From contig JAGQDJ010000134.1 in the NCBI GenBank assembly GCA_022885665.1, positions 85,474-149,473 of the forward strand: 64,000 nucleotides of DNA. The letters are read 5' to 3'. The DNA is from Triops longicaudatus (taxonomy: Eukaryota > Arthropoda > Branchiopoda > Notostraca > Triopsidae). Position 1 is the stretch's first letter. Every line of letters starts with the position of its first letter. Below the pieces are notes generated by a model. It was not told the DNA's origin. It searched no databases and worked only from the letters and a program-made list of their open reading frames with translations. This document shows, one piece after another, positions 34,201-46,999 of this stretch. Both the position numbers and the translations under genes were made by a program.

Positions 34201-37059
34201 AATTCTCAAGCAGTCAAAAACTATATTTCCTGTTCTGCCAAGCCATAAACTTAACGCAAAACTAGGCTGCTAAGCTTGACTTTATGAACAAAAGTCTTAT
34301 AGCAAAGCTGACAAGCCAAATTTGTGCATTCGTGTCACACTGCATCAAAGTGTTTGAATTTGTATCTCCGTGGACCATTTCACTGAACTGGTTAAAGAAT
34401 GGTTAGTTCGCAACAATCAGTTATTTTGTATGATTTTGTTGCCATCAAATAAGGTTCTTTTGAACATTTTATGGGAAACTGTGGACCACCAATTGCTTTT
34501 TTCTTTTCAACGCATCAAACTAGGTGTCGTCAGGTTCGGGAATGAAGAGGGTTTCTTAAAATAGTAAAAGAGTACCACGCCTGTAGAATTATAAAAAAAA
34601 AAAGAGTCACGTCGGCCATCTCATTTGGAAGATTTGCTGCTAGTCCGCCCCCGGCGCCGATAGTAGTTCACTCGATTGCCACATTGCGTCACGAGAGGAA
34701 GAACGGCTTCAAAAAGGGTGGTGGCAGAAAATTTTCTACTACTGTCTTAAATTTTTGGCCGGTTAAAGCGGCGACTTGTACAACTCGACCGAGTAAGAGA
34801 AAACTTATTTTAAAAACCGGAACACAGAAAAGTTTCGTTGCTCCGGGCATAATTCCCTTGCTCTACTGCTCCTCTCTGCTGCTCCGGGCTCCTCATTAAA
34901 GCTCTGCCTGGAAGTTTGACTACTGAAGAAGCCTTTATCGTGGAACAAGAAATCATAGACCAGAGGAAGCTCGTACACTGAAATCATAGATTTCAATTCA
35001 GTATACACACTGAACACTTCCAACCATTTTTTTTTTTTTTTTAAAGGAACACTTGTCCTGCGAAGTGTTTGTCCTGAAATCTGGATAAACGACGGGGAAT
35101 GTTGCGAATCTCTGTACCTTCCGCTGTCAAAAAAGTTGACTAGCAATGGAACGGAGAACTAGTTTTAACTTTTAGCTAAGATCGGTTGTATGCAATGGAA
35201 GGAGAACTCACAGATCAGGCAATTATTTATACGAAAGCTGAAATCATCTACAATACAGGTATGGAATGTCGAGGAAGGTGATGTCTTCGCTGCACAAGAG
35301 GCAATTAAATAGACAAGATTTAAGAAATATTTACACATGCATTAAATTAAAATAATACCGTCTATTAAGTAATTCAACTAAAATACATACATACATACAT
35401 TGCAAAATATACACATTTACTGAAGTTTACTTTTTACTATAAATTTGCAGATTTGTGCTTAACTTTTTATACAACTTTCTGATATTCTGTGTCGGATCCA
35501 AGAAGGGATTGGTCATGTAAACTTATGGGAAATAGCGTCTCTGGCAACGAACGCTTTTTTCTAGCGAGCGCCATTCAGGAACGGATTAGATTTGTCATAC
35601 AAGGCGTACAAGTTTTAAGGCAAAATTTTTTATTTCTTTCCACCGCTCGCTTTTCATTCATAATTTTTTCCGAAAACAGCTGAAGTGTCTTTTGAAACAT
35701 GTTATTCAGTGTTTTTCTGAATTTTCGCCGTACAGTTTCTTTCTAAATTTTTAAGTTGTCCTGCATTTAGTAGCTTTGAACACGACTTTAGAAATAAACC
35801 ATTCACGCATGCCAACACGGGAGTAAGATCTTAGTAGCTTTTTCGCTTCTACAACGTATTCTTACAGAGAAAAAAATTAGTGTTTTATTTTTGCTCAAAA
35901 ATTAGCCGAAATAGACGAGAAAAAAATATGCTTTTAAAAAAATACTCCGTTTTACCGTGTTTTGTGCAATAAAAACAGAAAAAAAACTTTCGAAGCTTAT
36001 AACTGATCCAACTTTCCATTCCACGTGACATTTTGCCCTAAAATTTCCAAAACTTGCGAAGCATTCAAATCAACAGGAAACCTAATTTTGACAGGAAAAG
36101 GGCGAAGAACGTTACAAGAATGTCTTGGCTATATCCTTACCACAGAAAGGAAAAGCGATTGTGGTTTTCCAACATTGTGGTCACTGCCATTTTGGCCAGA
36201 TATGCCTTAATTTCCATCCTGTCCACCCTCTCCCACCCTATTCCGAACTCCTCAAGGAGTTTTAACTGTTGATTGCCCCACACACGAACGCAACGGAAAC
36301 CCACAATAGCAGATTGTAAACTCGACTGGAACAATAACCGAGATTAGCCCGTGCTTAACCACATGTCCTCTGCTCGAAAACTGTTTACAGTAACCCAACT
36401 GAAGGTTTCTTACATGTCTGCATTTGTGTTGCCCAATTCCTCCCATAAATTTGCCTTTAGTACCCGAAAATTCCCTTAACCCGTTATGAGGCCCCATCCA
36501 AACTGGTTTGGCGAAGCCCCGCTAGGCTTGCGTTTATAATTAGCTGAAACTATTTGCGAATCTGTCAGTGTTTCAGCCACCCGGGATGAAAGTTGCAAAT
36601 CCCCGGATGTTCCAAAACCCTTTCACGTCAGTAAACCCCCTCATGCTCCACTAACTGATGAATATCGCCCCCTGCTCTACTAATGATGGATATTTCCACC
36701 CCACATGTGTTTCCTTAGTTAAACATTCTGGGACCTCAAGCCGCTAGAGGGCTGCTATGAAGAAAAATACAGGAAACTTGCTACAATTTCCTCTCAAACC
36801 GCTTTATACTTATTCTTAATCTGGTCTCAAAACTTTCGTAATGTAGTGATAATGAATGAACACTGGTTAGTGTAAATTAGCTCCAGAGTTTCCAATATAA
36901 CTAAGGGCAAGTCAGACTAGTATTGAACAGATTCCCAGACAACTGTTACGAACTTTGATTACAAACATTCAAGTTTCCGTCCACTTGGATGCTCTTTATG
37001 AAAAAGTTTTACAATATAGTGTTAATAGAGAACTTATTCGTTATGTTTGCTTCATTAAA
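31260..37059. other. Intergenic, no gene recognised
   Basis: AT-rich in most parts with short open frames that match nothing I know. A TTAGG-like tract lies at 32805-32910 and an (ATAC)n microsatellite at about 35385-35400. A - strand frame of about 110 codons at 34805-35146 is unrecognised and has a low-complexity Lys run; I do not call it a gene. Confidence 0.5.
32805..32910 (-). repeat. Short degenerate CCTAA-like tract
   Basis: TTAGCCTAACCTTAC and TTAACCTTAATCTAA-like words on +, so TTAGG-like on -. Confidence 0.45.
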
Positions 37060-37580
37060 AGGTAGCTAAACTAAGTTACTTGAACCAAATCTTATCTACC
37101 TTAAAATAACAGACCCTAATTGTCTTAACCTATTTAAAAGTACCTTAGCCCAACCTACAAAATGTGTCGTTACATAACAAAACCTAACATATCCTTATTA
37201 AATAATAACGTAACTAAGCTCTTTTAAGCATAACCAAAATAAACCTAACATAAGGTAGCTTAACCTAACTAAACTTAAACCACTTACGAGAATAAAGCAA
37301 TTCAAGTTTAAGAAACTCAACCTAAGCAAACTGAAACTAAACAAACTGAACCCAACTAATCATAACCCAAAACAACAAAACCCTAACTTAACCAAATTAA
37401 AACTACCTTAGAAAGCTAGTCTAAGTAAACCCCCTAAACACAGTGTAATAAGCCTAGCTTAACCTGATTGGTTAATGAACTTAAGTTGGGCTACTCTGTT
37501 AGGTGAGCTGCTATTTAAATCAAGCGAAGTTCGTTTTAGTTAGTGTAGTTAAGTTAAATTAGATATGTGAAAATAACTTT
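37060..37580. repeat. Long degenerate CCTAA/TTAGG-like tract
   Basis: CCTAA-like on + for about 400 bp (ACCTAACATAAGG, CTTAACCTAACTAAAC), switching to TTAGG-like (GTTAGTGTAGTTAAG) near 37490. A shorter TTAGG-like patch recurs at about 38010-38090. An (GTT)n run and a hairpin follow directly. Confidence 0.6.
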
Positions 37581-37601
37581 ACTTAAGTCGTTGTTGTTGT
37601 T

Positions 37602-37660
37602 GGTCTGTTTAAAGTCGCAACTGTGCCATCTAACGGGCACATTATCGACTTTTTCTGACC
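37602..37660. repeat. Symmetric 59-nt hairpin next to (GTT)n
   Basis: Three paired blocks are nested: GGTC/GACC, AAAGTCG/CGACTTT and GTGCC/GGCAC, with equal or near-equal spacers (5 and 4, 5 and 5 bases) and an 8-base loop. A GTTGTTGTTGTTGG run abuts the left side. It looks like the structured end of a mobile element rather than a chance hairpin. Confidence 0.55.
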
Positions 37661-38099
37661 GTTTAATTTTTCTGATGATTGGTAAAAAGGTAATTTCCTT
37701 TTACTTTATATAATATTAGAACTAATCCTACATAATCCTACATATTATAATTTATATACTTTCTAGTGTTCTTATACTTAGTAGTGGAAAGAAGTAAACA
37801 GACTTACACCATTTCAATCAGTTTAGTATCTTTAATATAGTCTACTAGACAGTTTCTTAACTTATATTGTCGTTCTGGTTCGATTTTCCCTAAACCTTAT
37901 ACATTGACCATGTCAAAGATTACTCCTATCCGTTCTACTCTACTCCTCCATTTTTCTCTTTCGGATCTGTATGCTGCGCAATATAGCAACCTGTGTTCAA
38001 ATTTACTTAAGTCTGTTTAGTTTTAGTTTAACCAGTTAAGTTAGGCTAGTTTACATAGGCAGAGCAACGTAGGTTAGGCTACTTCACGTAGTTGAGTGC

Positions 38100-41000
38100 A
38101 AAGATAATGAGACAGGTGAAAGAGACAAAGTATTGTTTGAAACTGAGTGTAGCCTACTGTAGAACGAATGAACATTACTCGTTCAGGTGGAGGTCAGAAC
38201 GGAGATACAAATCAAATAAACTAAGTTTAGAGTTATGCAACACAAATTCACGAGGTAGATTGAACTTTTTGCTGTGGTATGTAAGCATTGTGTCCATAAG
38301 GTAGAGTTTAACGACTCGTTCAAAGGGTTTTCACTAAATTAAAGCTGCTTGTTCGCGAGCAGAGAAAGTGACCCTTAAAAGTTCCCGTCCTGTGCAAAAC
38401 GGTCAACTTTCGGGTCCGCCGTTCGAGGCAAAACCATCACAAACCAGCAGGGGCATTGAATACAGTCCTATGATTGCTGTTGAATTGTTGTTGTAGTAAT
38501 ATATTTTGTCTATACTTTATCATACTTTTAATTTTACTTGTTATAACTTTTTATAAAAGAATTTTTATCTGACAAAAATAAGCAAAACGCGACGAAACAA
38601 AATTAAGAGTAATCACCGAAAAAATCCTTAACAGTATCTCTGTTAAGTTCAAAGAGCCTATTGTGGGCAATATTTGGGCTATTCTATCTGTCAAGTAGTT
38701 ACTTTGGGTTGCAGTAATACGTGCATAAGACTTACTAAGAGTCCAAAGCAATGTAATCCTACAGAAGCAACGGCGAAATACACTGTTTCTTATCTTCTTC
38801 ATAGTTGCTTATACTCTCTGCCAAGGTCGTAAACTAATTTGTCTTTCCCTTATTCAACTAGGGGAAACTGTCCTCGATGTCTCTAGTTGCATCTTCATGC
38901 CCTAGTCAATAAACTGAATTACATACTAAGTGATTCATCCATTCATACGTATACCACGCTGTGAAACAAATTCAAAATGGCTTTAAATGATTGAAGCTCG
39001 TCAGCTTTAACTGCACTAGCACCACCTGCCAGGACGCTATGGGTTTCACGTTTCCTGCAGCTAAAAATAGCCTCCAAAACAATCGTTCAGATTGATTATG
39101 TCTTTCGTTTCGTTTCTGTCGATCGTTTCCGTGCCAATACTATCACTCATCAAAATCCATCTCGTTAATCTTCTTCCCCTCTCGCTGTCCACAGGGGTTA
39201 AAACAACCACCTTTGCCCATCCCATCGGTCAGGAATTCTATACTCTTTTTCATACATGTCGGCAAAGAAAATATAGACTTGACATATACAAAAAAGTTTC
39301 TTTCCCATTCCTCTTTCTCTTTTACCATTTCGCGTTTACCCGTGTTCTCAACCTCCCCCCCCCCACCCCAGAAACCCTTTTCTGTACCTGTACATCACAC
39401 GCGAAGACCAAAAACGTGCTCAGCGACCACGTTTCTCCAAAAGTATCTTCAATTCTAGCTTCGCGCAGTTTACGTGCATAGGATGACGGCAACTTTTGCT
39501 TGCACCAGTGTCTTGTAAGAACTCACGCAAGTTTCGGGTATTTAGAGCTTGTCATGTTTCTAACCATAACCTGCCCATGTATAGTGTTTTCTTTTATTAA
39601 AAAAAAACTCTGCAACAACTGCATTCTAATGAAACGCTAATTTCGAAACTGTTACATAGCTACGAGAGTTCATTCCGCATGCATACATCGTTTTGCCTCG
39701 TGGGTTTTCACTTCCATTTCAAGAAGGGAGCGCAAGTTAAAACTTCCCCACACGAGTCACATACAATAAGTACAATCTTAACTCAGGTGACAAGCACGTC
39801 AGGAATTTGCAATACAAAAAACCCACAGCTTACCTTCTTCGCGCAACAGTGAAAAGTACTCACGCTTATCAACTTAGGGGAAAACTGGAAGTTTCACACA
39901 GTTTTTCCCCCGTTTCTGCGTAACTACAAGTAAATTAGGCATGAGAACTGCTCACACAATGGAACATCTCTAACAGACTACTACTTTGCATAAACTGGAG
40001 TAGAGCAGCAAAATTTTCATACTTATTAAGTCGTACACAACTTATTATGCTTTTTAGAATTTTAGAATAAAACAATAAAATATAGTACAAATTACGTTTT
40101 AAATGTACATAATATAAGAAACAGTCGAAGGTGTAAAATTAAAACTAAGATGGTTTTTTTTTTTGTAAAAAAATAAGATTGACCTATTTACTTGAGAACG
40201 GATAAGGGAGCTCGCAGCTGTCGTAAATCTAGCTTTCGATCGATTAGTGCAAAACTGGCCTTAGGAGGTGAAAATTTTCCTTCACTGTAGGTGCAAAAAT
40301 GGGAAAGAGGATCGGTGAGTTGCATTTACTATACTACTAATAACTTATTATTATTGCCAGTCCAAAGAAGGCGAAGAAGCTATACTGGTTTGCCTTGAAA
40401 CGTCGCCCACCTCAAAGTGTGACGTTTCTCTTTACATCTGCGCGAAAACGCAATATACTGCAATGTATATTTTTAACTGCTGTTATATTTCATGCAAATT
40501 TTAACGGCAATTAAGTGCTAAATAACTCTGTAAAATGTCACTAAAATAGTTGTTTACAATGTTCTAAAGATTTCGCTTGGTTTTTCACTTGTTACGTGGT
40601 TCTACCTCGTTTTACGCGTCTTAAACATAACCCACGCAGTGCTATTCGATGGACTGTCTTCAGCTTACGTGATAAGCGAGGCTTGAAGCTCACAGCGTTT
40701 TCAAGACTTGAGCAGTACTTTTATTTATTAAAAAGAATTAAAGACTCTTGACGTTCTTAAAATTAGTACAACTCGTTATTTCTATGAAAACTGCGGTAAA
40801 AACCGGGCAAAAATTGCCGAAAATTAGGGGAACAGCGCAGTTTCTTTCGTGCCGACATCTAGATTTTTGCTCAAGCTGGGGTAAAGAATTTCTGGCAAGC
40901 GATATTGATGTAACAGAACTCATATTTTGAGTAACAATGGTCTGTATCGAGGACCACCCGTAGCGGCATAAGTAAGCGCATATGTAAGAGAAAACACATG

Positions 41001-42270
41001 TGGAACTGCCAATTGTCTTGCCAATTCGGCGGCACCGCTCTAAAATGAAGGGCATGTAGAGGAAGGAAGTAAAGGGCCTTTTGGTTTTAGTGTGCAACAA
41101 TGCAAAACAAGCTTAACTATACGGAAAAGAGAACCTTGATGTAAGGGAAAAGGGAGGAATTCTTGGCTAAAAGGTATGTGTATGCATTCAAGGGCGAAGA
41201 AGTCGAGGGGTGAGAAGGAATAAATAACCTTAGGCGATTTTTGTTTATCTTCGTGCTTTGGGGTCTTGAATTCTTCGGGGTTGAGAGGTTTTTGAAGAGA
41301 AAGCGGCGCATTGTTGGTTAAAACGAGATGGGAAAGAGACGAAAGGATGGAAAAAGAGGAGAAAGAAAGGCAAGATGGGTGAGGAGGAGCACGTATACAA
41401 ATGTAAATTAAGTGTCAAGGATCGGAATGCGTACAAACATATACATAGACGTACTCACAACACACATGCGAAGGAAATGGACAGTTTTGGCGTCAAGAAA
41501 CGCACTTGTGTTGTCGCCAGATTCAATTTCGGAACGTGGGGATTGAGAATAATTAGAAGACAGGATTCTAAAGTCACGGCACAAGTTTTTGCGCGCCTTT
41601 CCATACTTTTCATACATGCGATAGAATTCTCTGTTCACGAAAATCGGCCTGTGTGACATACAAGCGTGTGAATGCTGGCTTGGCATTTATCTGAAACCAT
41701 TAATAGCCGCTGAACATGCTAATAGCCTTTTCTGTTCACTAACAGATGGTAGGAGCTTACAGGCTAGTTTCGTCCAAACGTTCTCCGTTCTATAGTGAAA
41801 CACTTTTCTTTTTCCTGGGGTGGCTCCATAAAGTTAGTGTAAAGATGACTTGCCATTATACAGGCATGTCCCAGAAAAATAGATGTTAAAGGAAGTCCTT
41901 TAAATTTTGCGTATGAGTTCCACTTTCGGTCCTGGGTTCTACTGTTGACTCGTCCTTTTCGGTCTATTTTTCTAACACAGCCTTTTAACTATGGACGCTC
42001 TCTCTGTGTACCTCTGTGTGTGGGGGAGGGGGGCATCTCGAGAACTAGTACAGAGTACATGCTATCTCTATGGTAACCTACTGTATCCTCGTATCCACCC
42101 ACAGCCACTTTACAGCCAATCAGCGTGGATTCGACAAGTAGGCGAGTTGAGATTTGCAAGATTTGTTCCAAAAAGGACGACCATTTTTGAAAAAAAGTGT
42201 AAAAACGCGTCACACTTTACTGTTCGTACAATAGTGTTCCCATTTTTCGGTTTTTGGACGCATCTAGCGT
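38100..42270. other. Intergenic, no gene recognised
   Basis: Apart from the palindrome at 40604-40681 I see only AT-rich sequence, a C-run at about 39355-39365 and short open frames without similarity. Confidence 0.5.
40604..40681. repeat. Palindromic element
   Basis: Left arm ACCTCGTTTTACGCG and right arm CTTACGTGATAAGCGAGGC face each other, 78 bp, same arm type as 29776-29837. Confidence 0.45.
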
Positions 42271-42274
42271 GAAA

Positions 42275-42335
42275 ACTTTACACAATTTAACTAACTTAGC
42301 TTAATCTAACCTAACTAACCGAAACTAAACTACAG
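42275..42335 (-). repeat. Short CCTAA-like tract
   Basis: TAATCTAACCTAACTAACC on +, that is TTAGG-like on -. Confidence 0.45.
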
Positions 42336-43729
42336 AGATGCAACAAGCGCAGGCGAGCGCGCTCTTTTATTTTTATTGCGAACGCGAGCGAATTCAAAAG
42401 AGAAAACGCTCGCTAAAACTACCAGTTCACGGGCCGTATAAAAGAAACCACAAATTTTGGTAATATATGATTTGTTTCAAGCCTCCATTTATATTGGTTT
42501 CGAAATCTTACCCTGATTTTCGGATGTTACGGGATAGCATATTTTCAAACCCCAGCCCAAACCAGCCAGGTACAGGAAAATCCCATGGAGAAAGGTTGCC
42601 CAGCGTTGCCACAATTGACTATTTACATACAGTCAGCTAATCTACTCCACACTGAATAAATAAGACTTCTTGTCATTGAACTTACTTTAAAAAAAAAGCT
42701 TCAGATGAAATAATACTGAACACATAATGTCGTTTTCCTTTTAAAATAAAAATATTTATTTTTACCTGTATAAAATATAATGAAATACTGAAGCTTATAA
42801 CAACTAATCGGTTTATAAGAGCGTGGAAAGTAAAACAGGAGTTGATCTATTCGATATGTTTTTCAAAGCTTCGCCAAATCTGATATGTGTTATTTTAATA
42901 ATCAACTCGTATTTTCTATTGGATAAGTGAGCTTATTCGTATGTTAAACTCTTCGTTGTGTCTACTTGTGTTTATGAGTAGCTTTTAACTCCATGGAACT
43001 GATTATTCTTTTAAAAATTATTGTCATGCAATAAACAAAATTACAATAAAAAGTATCTTCCTTCCAAAGCCCGCTGTTACCTTTCCAACTCCGAGTGCTT
43101 TACACTTTAATGTTAAAAACTAATTTTGACAATATTCTCTACAATGTTCAACTGTCACTAAAGCCGTATTTGAGTTTCCCCGCCGTTTCCCCTATACCTT
43201 TTGCTCTGTTTGGTAGCAAGCGGCAACGGTGTAGTTGGTTCGGATTGGGGGTTTGATAATATGCTACCGGGCACTGCAGACTTCCGGAACGGCAAATGAT
43301 TGGAGAGACCATAGAGGTCTTTTAGGCTATTTTATTTACTTCTATCTCAACAAGAAAATCAGGAATGAGAATTAAGTAACTAACTACGTCCAGAAGAAGC
43401 CAAAGTGATTTAAAAAGAAAACAGTCACAGAAAAGATGACCACGTGCCTTGTTGATAACATGACGGATTGCTAACTAAATCTTAAACAGTACGTGAAAAT
43501 GCTAAATGATAATAGGTTTAATGGCGAAGTTAAATATTCAACTGTGTAAGATATATGATCAGTTAATGATAATTTATAGGAGAGCCTTCAAGCAGGGTTT
43601 ATTTTCCACATTTCTACCTTCAGTGTTCATAATCAGAGATTAAGTTCTTTTAAACTTCAAGATTACTTCGGCCTCAGATTTTGCAGACCTTCAAATGGGT
43701 AATGTAAAGGCTTTCCATATTCTTACCAT

Positions 43730-46304
43730 AAGGGTTGTGACCAGGTCTCGGTCTCGAGGATCCTCAAGTCTCGGTCTTGTCTTAATAATTTCAGCCTGGC
43801 CTCGATTTCGGTCTCGAAGCAGTTGTCTGGATATAATGCTCGAGGCGGAAAGCGACGAGTTTTGATTTTCCGTCAACTCTTCCTGTAGAAAAATAAATCT
43901 AACGTCAAACTTTCATAACTTAACTTCTGCCTGTCCGGGAACATTTCGTCATATCCCTAATATTCGTACTTTCTACTTCTAGGTCCGAGGGGAAAAAAAT
44001 AGGATAAGCTTTATGAACTTCGGTCTTCTTATACAGGTTTTGTGTGCAATCATGGCAAAAGTTATCACGAGCATATCATAACCTGGTCAATGAAGTAAAT
44101 GGCGTGTTTTGAGTAATTTGCTTTCCAAGATTGGGATCGTTCCAGAGATGGCACTACTATCACACTCCTGTTTTTATAATTTACTTCGCAAATTAGACGC
44201 AGGGGTCACTATAGGCGAGTTAGTGCGCAATGAAAGCTTTTAGACATTTACTTTGGTAAGCTTATCTAGAAGCTCAGAACTCATCCACGGGGCGTAATTG
44301 GTTACAGATAGTGAAGGAAAATCTTATTTATCAATAGCTTTCACTCTGTTCAAACGAGAGGGGCAGTCTGATGGAAAACAAATGTATTATTATCTCTGTT
44401 GTTACTAGGCCACAAAATTATATATTCAGTAAGTGTTGTACAACATTGTTAACATTTTTAGCTTTTCAATTTTTAATAACCTATAGCATGTATCTTAATT
44501 TTAATGTGAAGTAAATGTTTGTGTAATACAGCAATAAACCACGCACCTTTGGACTAGATTGTTTGACTTGGAACGTAGTTCTTGAACGTAAAAATAGCGA
44601 AGTATTGTAAGAAAGTAGAATTTATTGACAGTTTAAAACACCCACTGCTGCATCCCGGATATCCCTCAAGGGGTGAACGTTTTATAGAACATCGAATGGA
44701 TTACAAGTGTTTCTCCTCTTTCCACTTCGTCGCAATCAGTATGGTTGTAATTAGGGAGGAGTGAATAGAAAGGAAAGATGCTATGCATTGTGTAAAAGGA
44801 TTTCTCAACATACATGTTTTCGTTCACTGAAGAAAAGAGCTCTGTGTACATTTTAAAACCTATGTTTAAATTACACTTACATAAAAACCAAAACCAATGT
44901 AAATTGTATTATTTAAGAAAAAGCTTCACGAAACATACGAAGCACTATTTACATTCCTCGGCCATATTTATATCTGGACTTGAATATCTACTCTTAAACG
45001 GCACTAGAATTGCAAAATGTCCCTTCCATTATGTTCACATAGGTTGCAAAATTTAATTATTCTTGCAATTCAACCTTTTTTCTTGAAATTTGACACCTCT
45101 GAATTATAGTCAAAAGGCAGAATTCCAAGAATTGAACTTATGTGTTCGGTCTGGAGTACAATCTTGAGACCAAGGCGAACACAGCTTAGGAAAATCTGTC
45201 TTGTTCACGAAAAGTATTCTTTGGAAAAATGTAATTGACAATAGCCACAGGCTAGATATGGGCATGAATACAACGTAATCTTGTTGAAGCTAATCCTTTC
45301 GACCTTTCGCATGAATTTGTCAAGAGTTTCACATGCTGTCCACTATGAATTGTGTGGCAGCACCTCTCAACAGCTGAAATTTTTGAAGCGTCGTCATAAT
45401 TAGTGTCGGAACGTTTACGTATATTGACAATATCACTTCATAGAAAATTCTTTTTCTTAAGCTCTAAGGATGTAAAGGTAAGAATTCTTAAGATTTTCTC
45501 TTCTATCACAAGTTACAAAAGTTTGTTGAATCGCTGCAAATTTAAAAATTACTTTTTTCAAAGTCTTCAAACGTCATTCCCTAGAAATTATCAAGCTTAA
45601 CTTTACTGTCGAAAATTTGGAAGAAAAAGTCGAGCGATTTCCGACTAAACGACAACGAGAAGTTCCCATGTAATTGACCCATAATGGCAGGGGTATACAG
45701 TGGCCTTAATTGCGGGCGATAGCCTTATATATTCAAACTGATTGGGCGCTACAGCGTGAATCGCATTCTTCATTAGCGAAAAATTGGAACTGTAGACCAT
45801 AGAACTAAAAATAAACAAACTGTTCTAAGAAAATTTTAATAACATGAGCTTCACAATGCTACCATTCTTAGTTCCTGGTACGGCTTGTTCTGGGCAGAAA
45901 GTCATCTGGGTAACGAGTTCAGATAGCATCCCTTAAATCGTAATTTATTTACTTGATTTCTGAAAAGGGTAGTTAATAATGGAAAAGGACACGTTGAACT
46001 AAACAGTTGAATTTACGGTCATCCTTTCCGAAGACCATCGTGAAACTACTTAAGGCAAGAGAAAATGTGACCTGATAATTAGGACTACCAAGGCTAAAAT
46101 GTCTAATGATACATTGTCCGTGTAATTTTTCGTGTTGAAAATGTTTTTCTATTACTTCTTTGAATGCAAATTTGTAAAGTGTAAATTGAAATTTGTAAAG
46201 TTAAATTGAACATTCTGTCTTCGTCCTGAGTCTCGGTCTTGTCTCGGTGAGTCTTGAAGGCCTTGTCTCGATCTCGAGAAGGTCGGTATCCACAACAACC
46301 CTGA
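43730..46304. mobile_element. hAT-like non-autonomous element or composite, about 2.6 kb
   Basis: The left end starts AAGGGTTGTGACCAGGTCTC and the right end, reversed, starts TCAGGGTTGTTGTGGATACC. Both continue with GTCTCG/GAGAC-rich subterminal sequence. The identical 8-mer CTTACCAT flanks both sides (43722-43729, 46305-46312), the duplication length of hAT elements. No transposase frame is visible inside; the longest open frames are under 85 codons. Confidence 0.7.
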
Positions 46305-46887
46305 CTTACCATGTGCACATTCTGTTATCAAAATACAAAAGATTGAAAAAGGAACAAAATGTAATATGACGTTAAATCGCTTGCAGAAACTAGAACGAAA
46401 ACGTCGCCAGTAAGGATACCAAGGTTTTTGCGGACCTGTCGGATCTGTCGAACTAGTCTGAAGACGGACGCAGACAGGCCTAAAACCGCGGTTCAACAAT
46501 GGCATGCTACCTGCTTTCTGCCATTTAACACTTTTCTGATCCTTTATTGACAGTCGAATTGCCATCGGTAAAAATAGAACTAAAGTCTATTGTGACGACG
46601 GCGACTCCCCTTGTTGTATTTTTAGTACAAGCAAGGCTAAACTCCAAACGATATAAGCTAGCTTTATCGAATTTCACGCATAATATCCCACATTTAAATC
46701 GAGCCGCATACCATTTGACAACTATGCCATCTATTGACACAAAACTACGCTACATTTTCACAACTGCAACTCAGATACACTTGCCTAGTTTACAAATAGC
46801 ATACGCAGTAGCTACTCTGTCGACTTGTTTTTGTTATTTAGGTGCGTCGTCGAATTGCGAAATTTTGCGTCGTAACGTGAGTTCAAC

Positions 46888-46999
46888 ATGAGTTCTCTGC
46901 CGAAAAGATACCACTTGCCGCTTGATAAGTTTAGCAAAGTGGCATTACCAATATATTTGGACATGATAGAGAAGCACAAAGCCAATATAATTAAAGTAA
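46888..46999 (+). CDS. STX17: STX17 exon 1
   Basis: ATG in CAACATGAG. It encodes MSSLPKRYHLPLDKFSKVAL and on to KHKANIIK, matching the first helix of STX17. The end is either 46995 (donor GTAAGT, phase 0) or 46999 (donor GTGACG, phase 1); only the second joins exon 2 in frame at a normal AG. Confidence 0.8.

Noticed and set aside
34805..35146. 113-codon open frame on the - strand
   Set aside because: It contains a poly-Lys run from a T-run and no recognisable domain. A pseudogene cannot be excluded.
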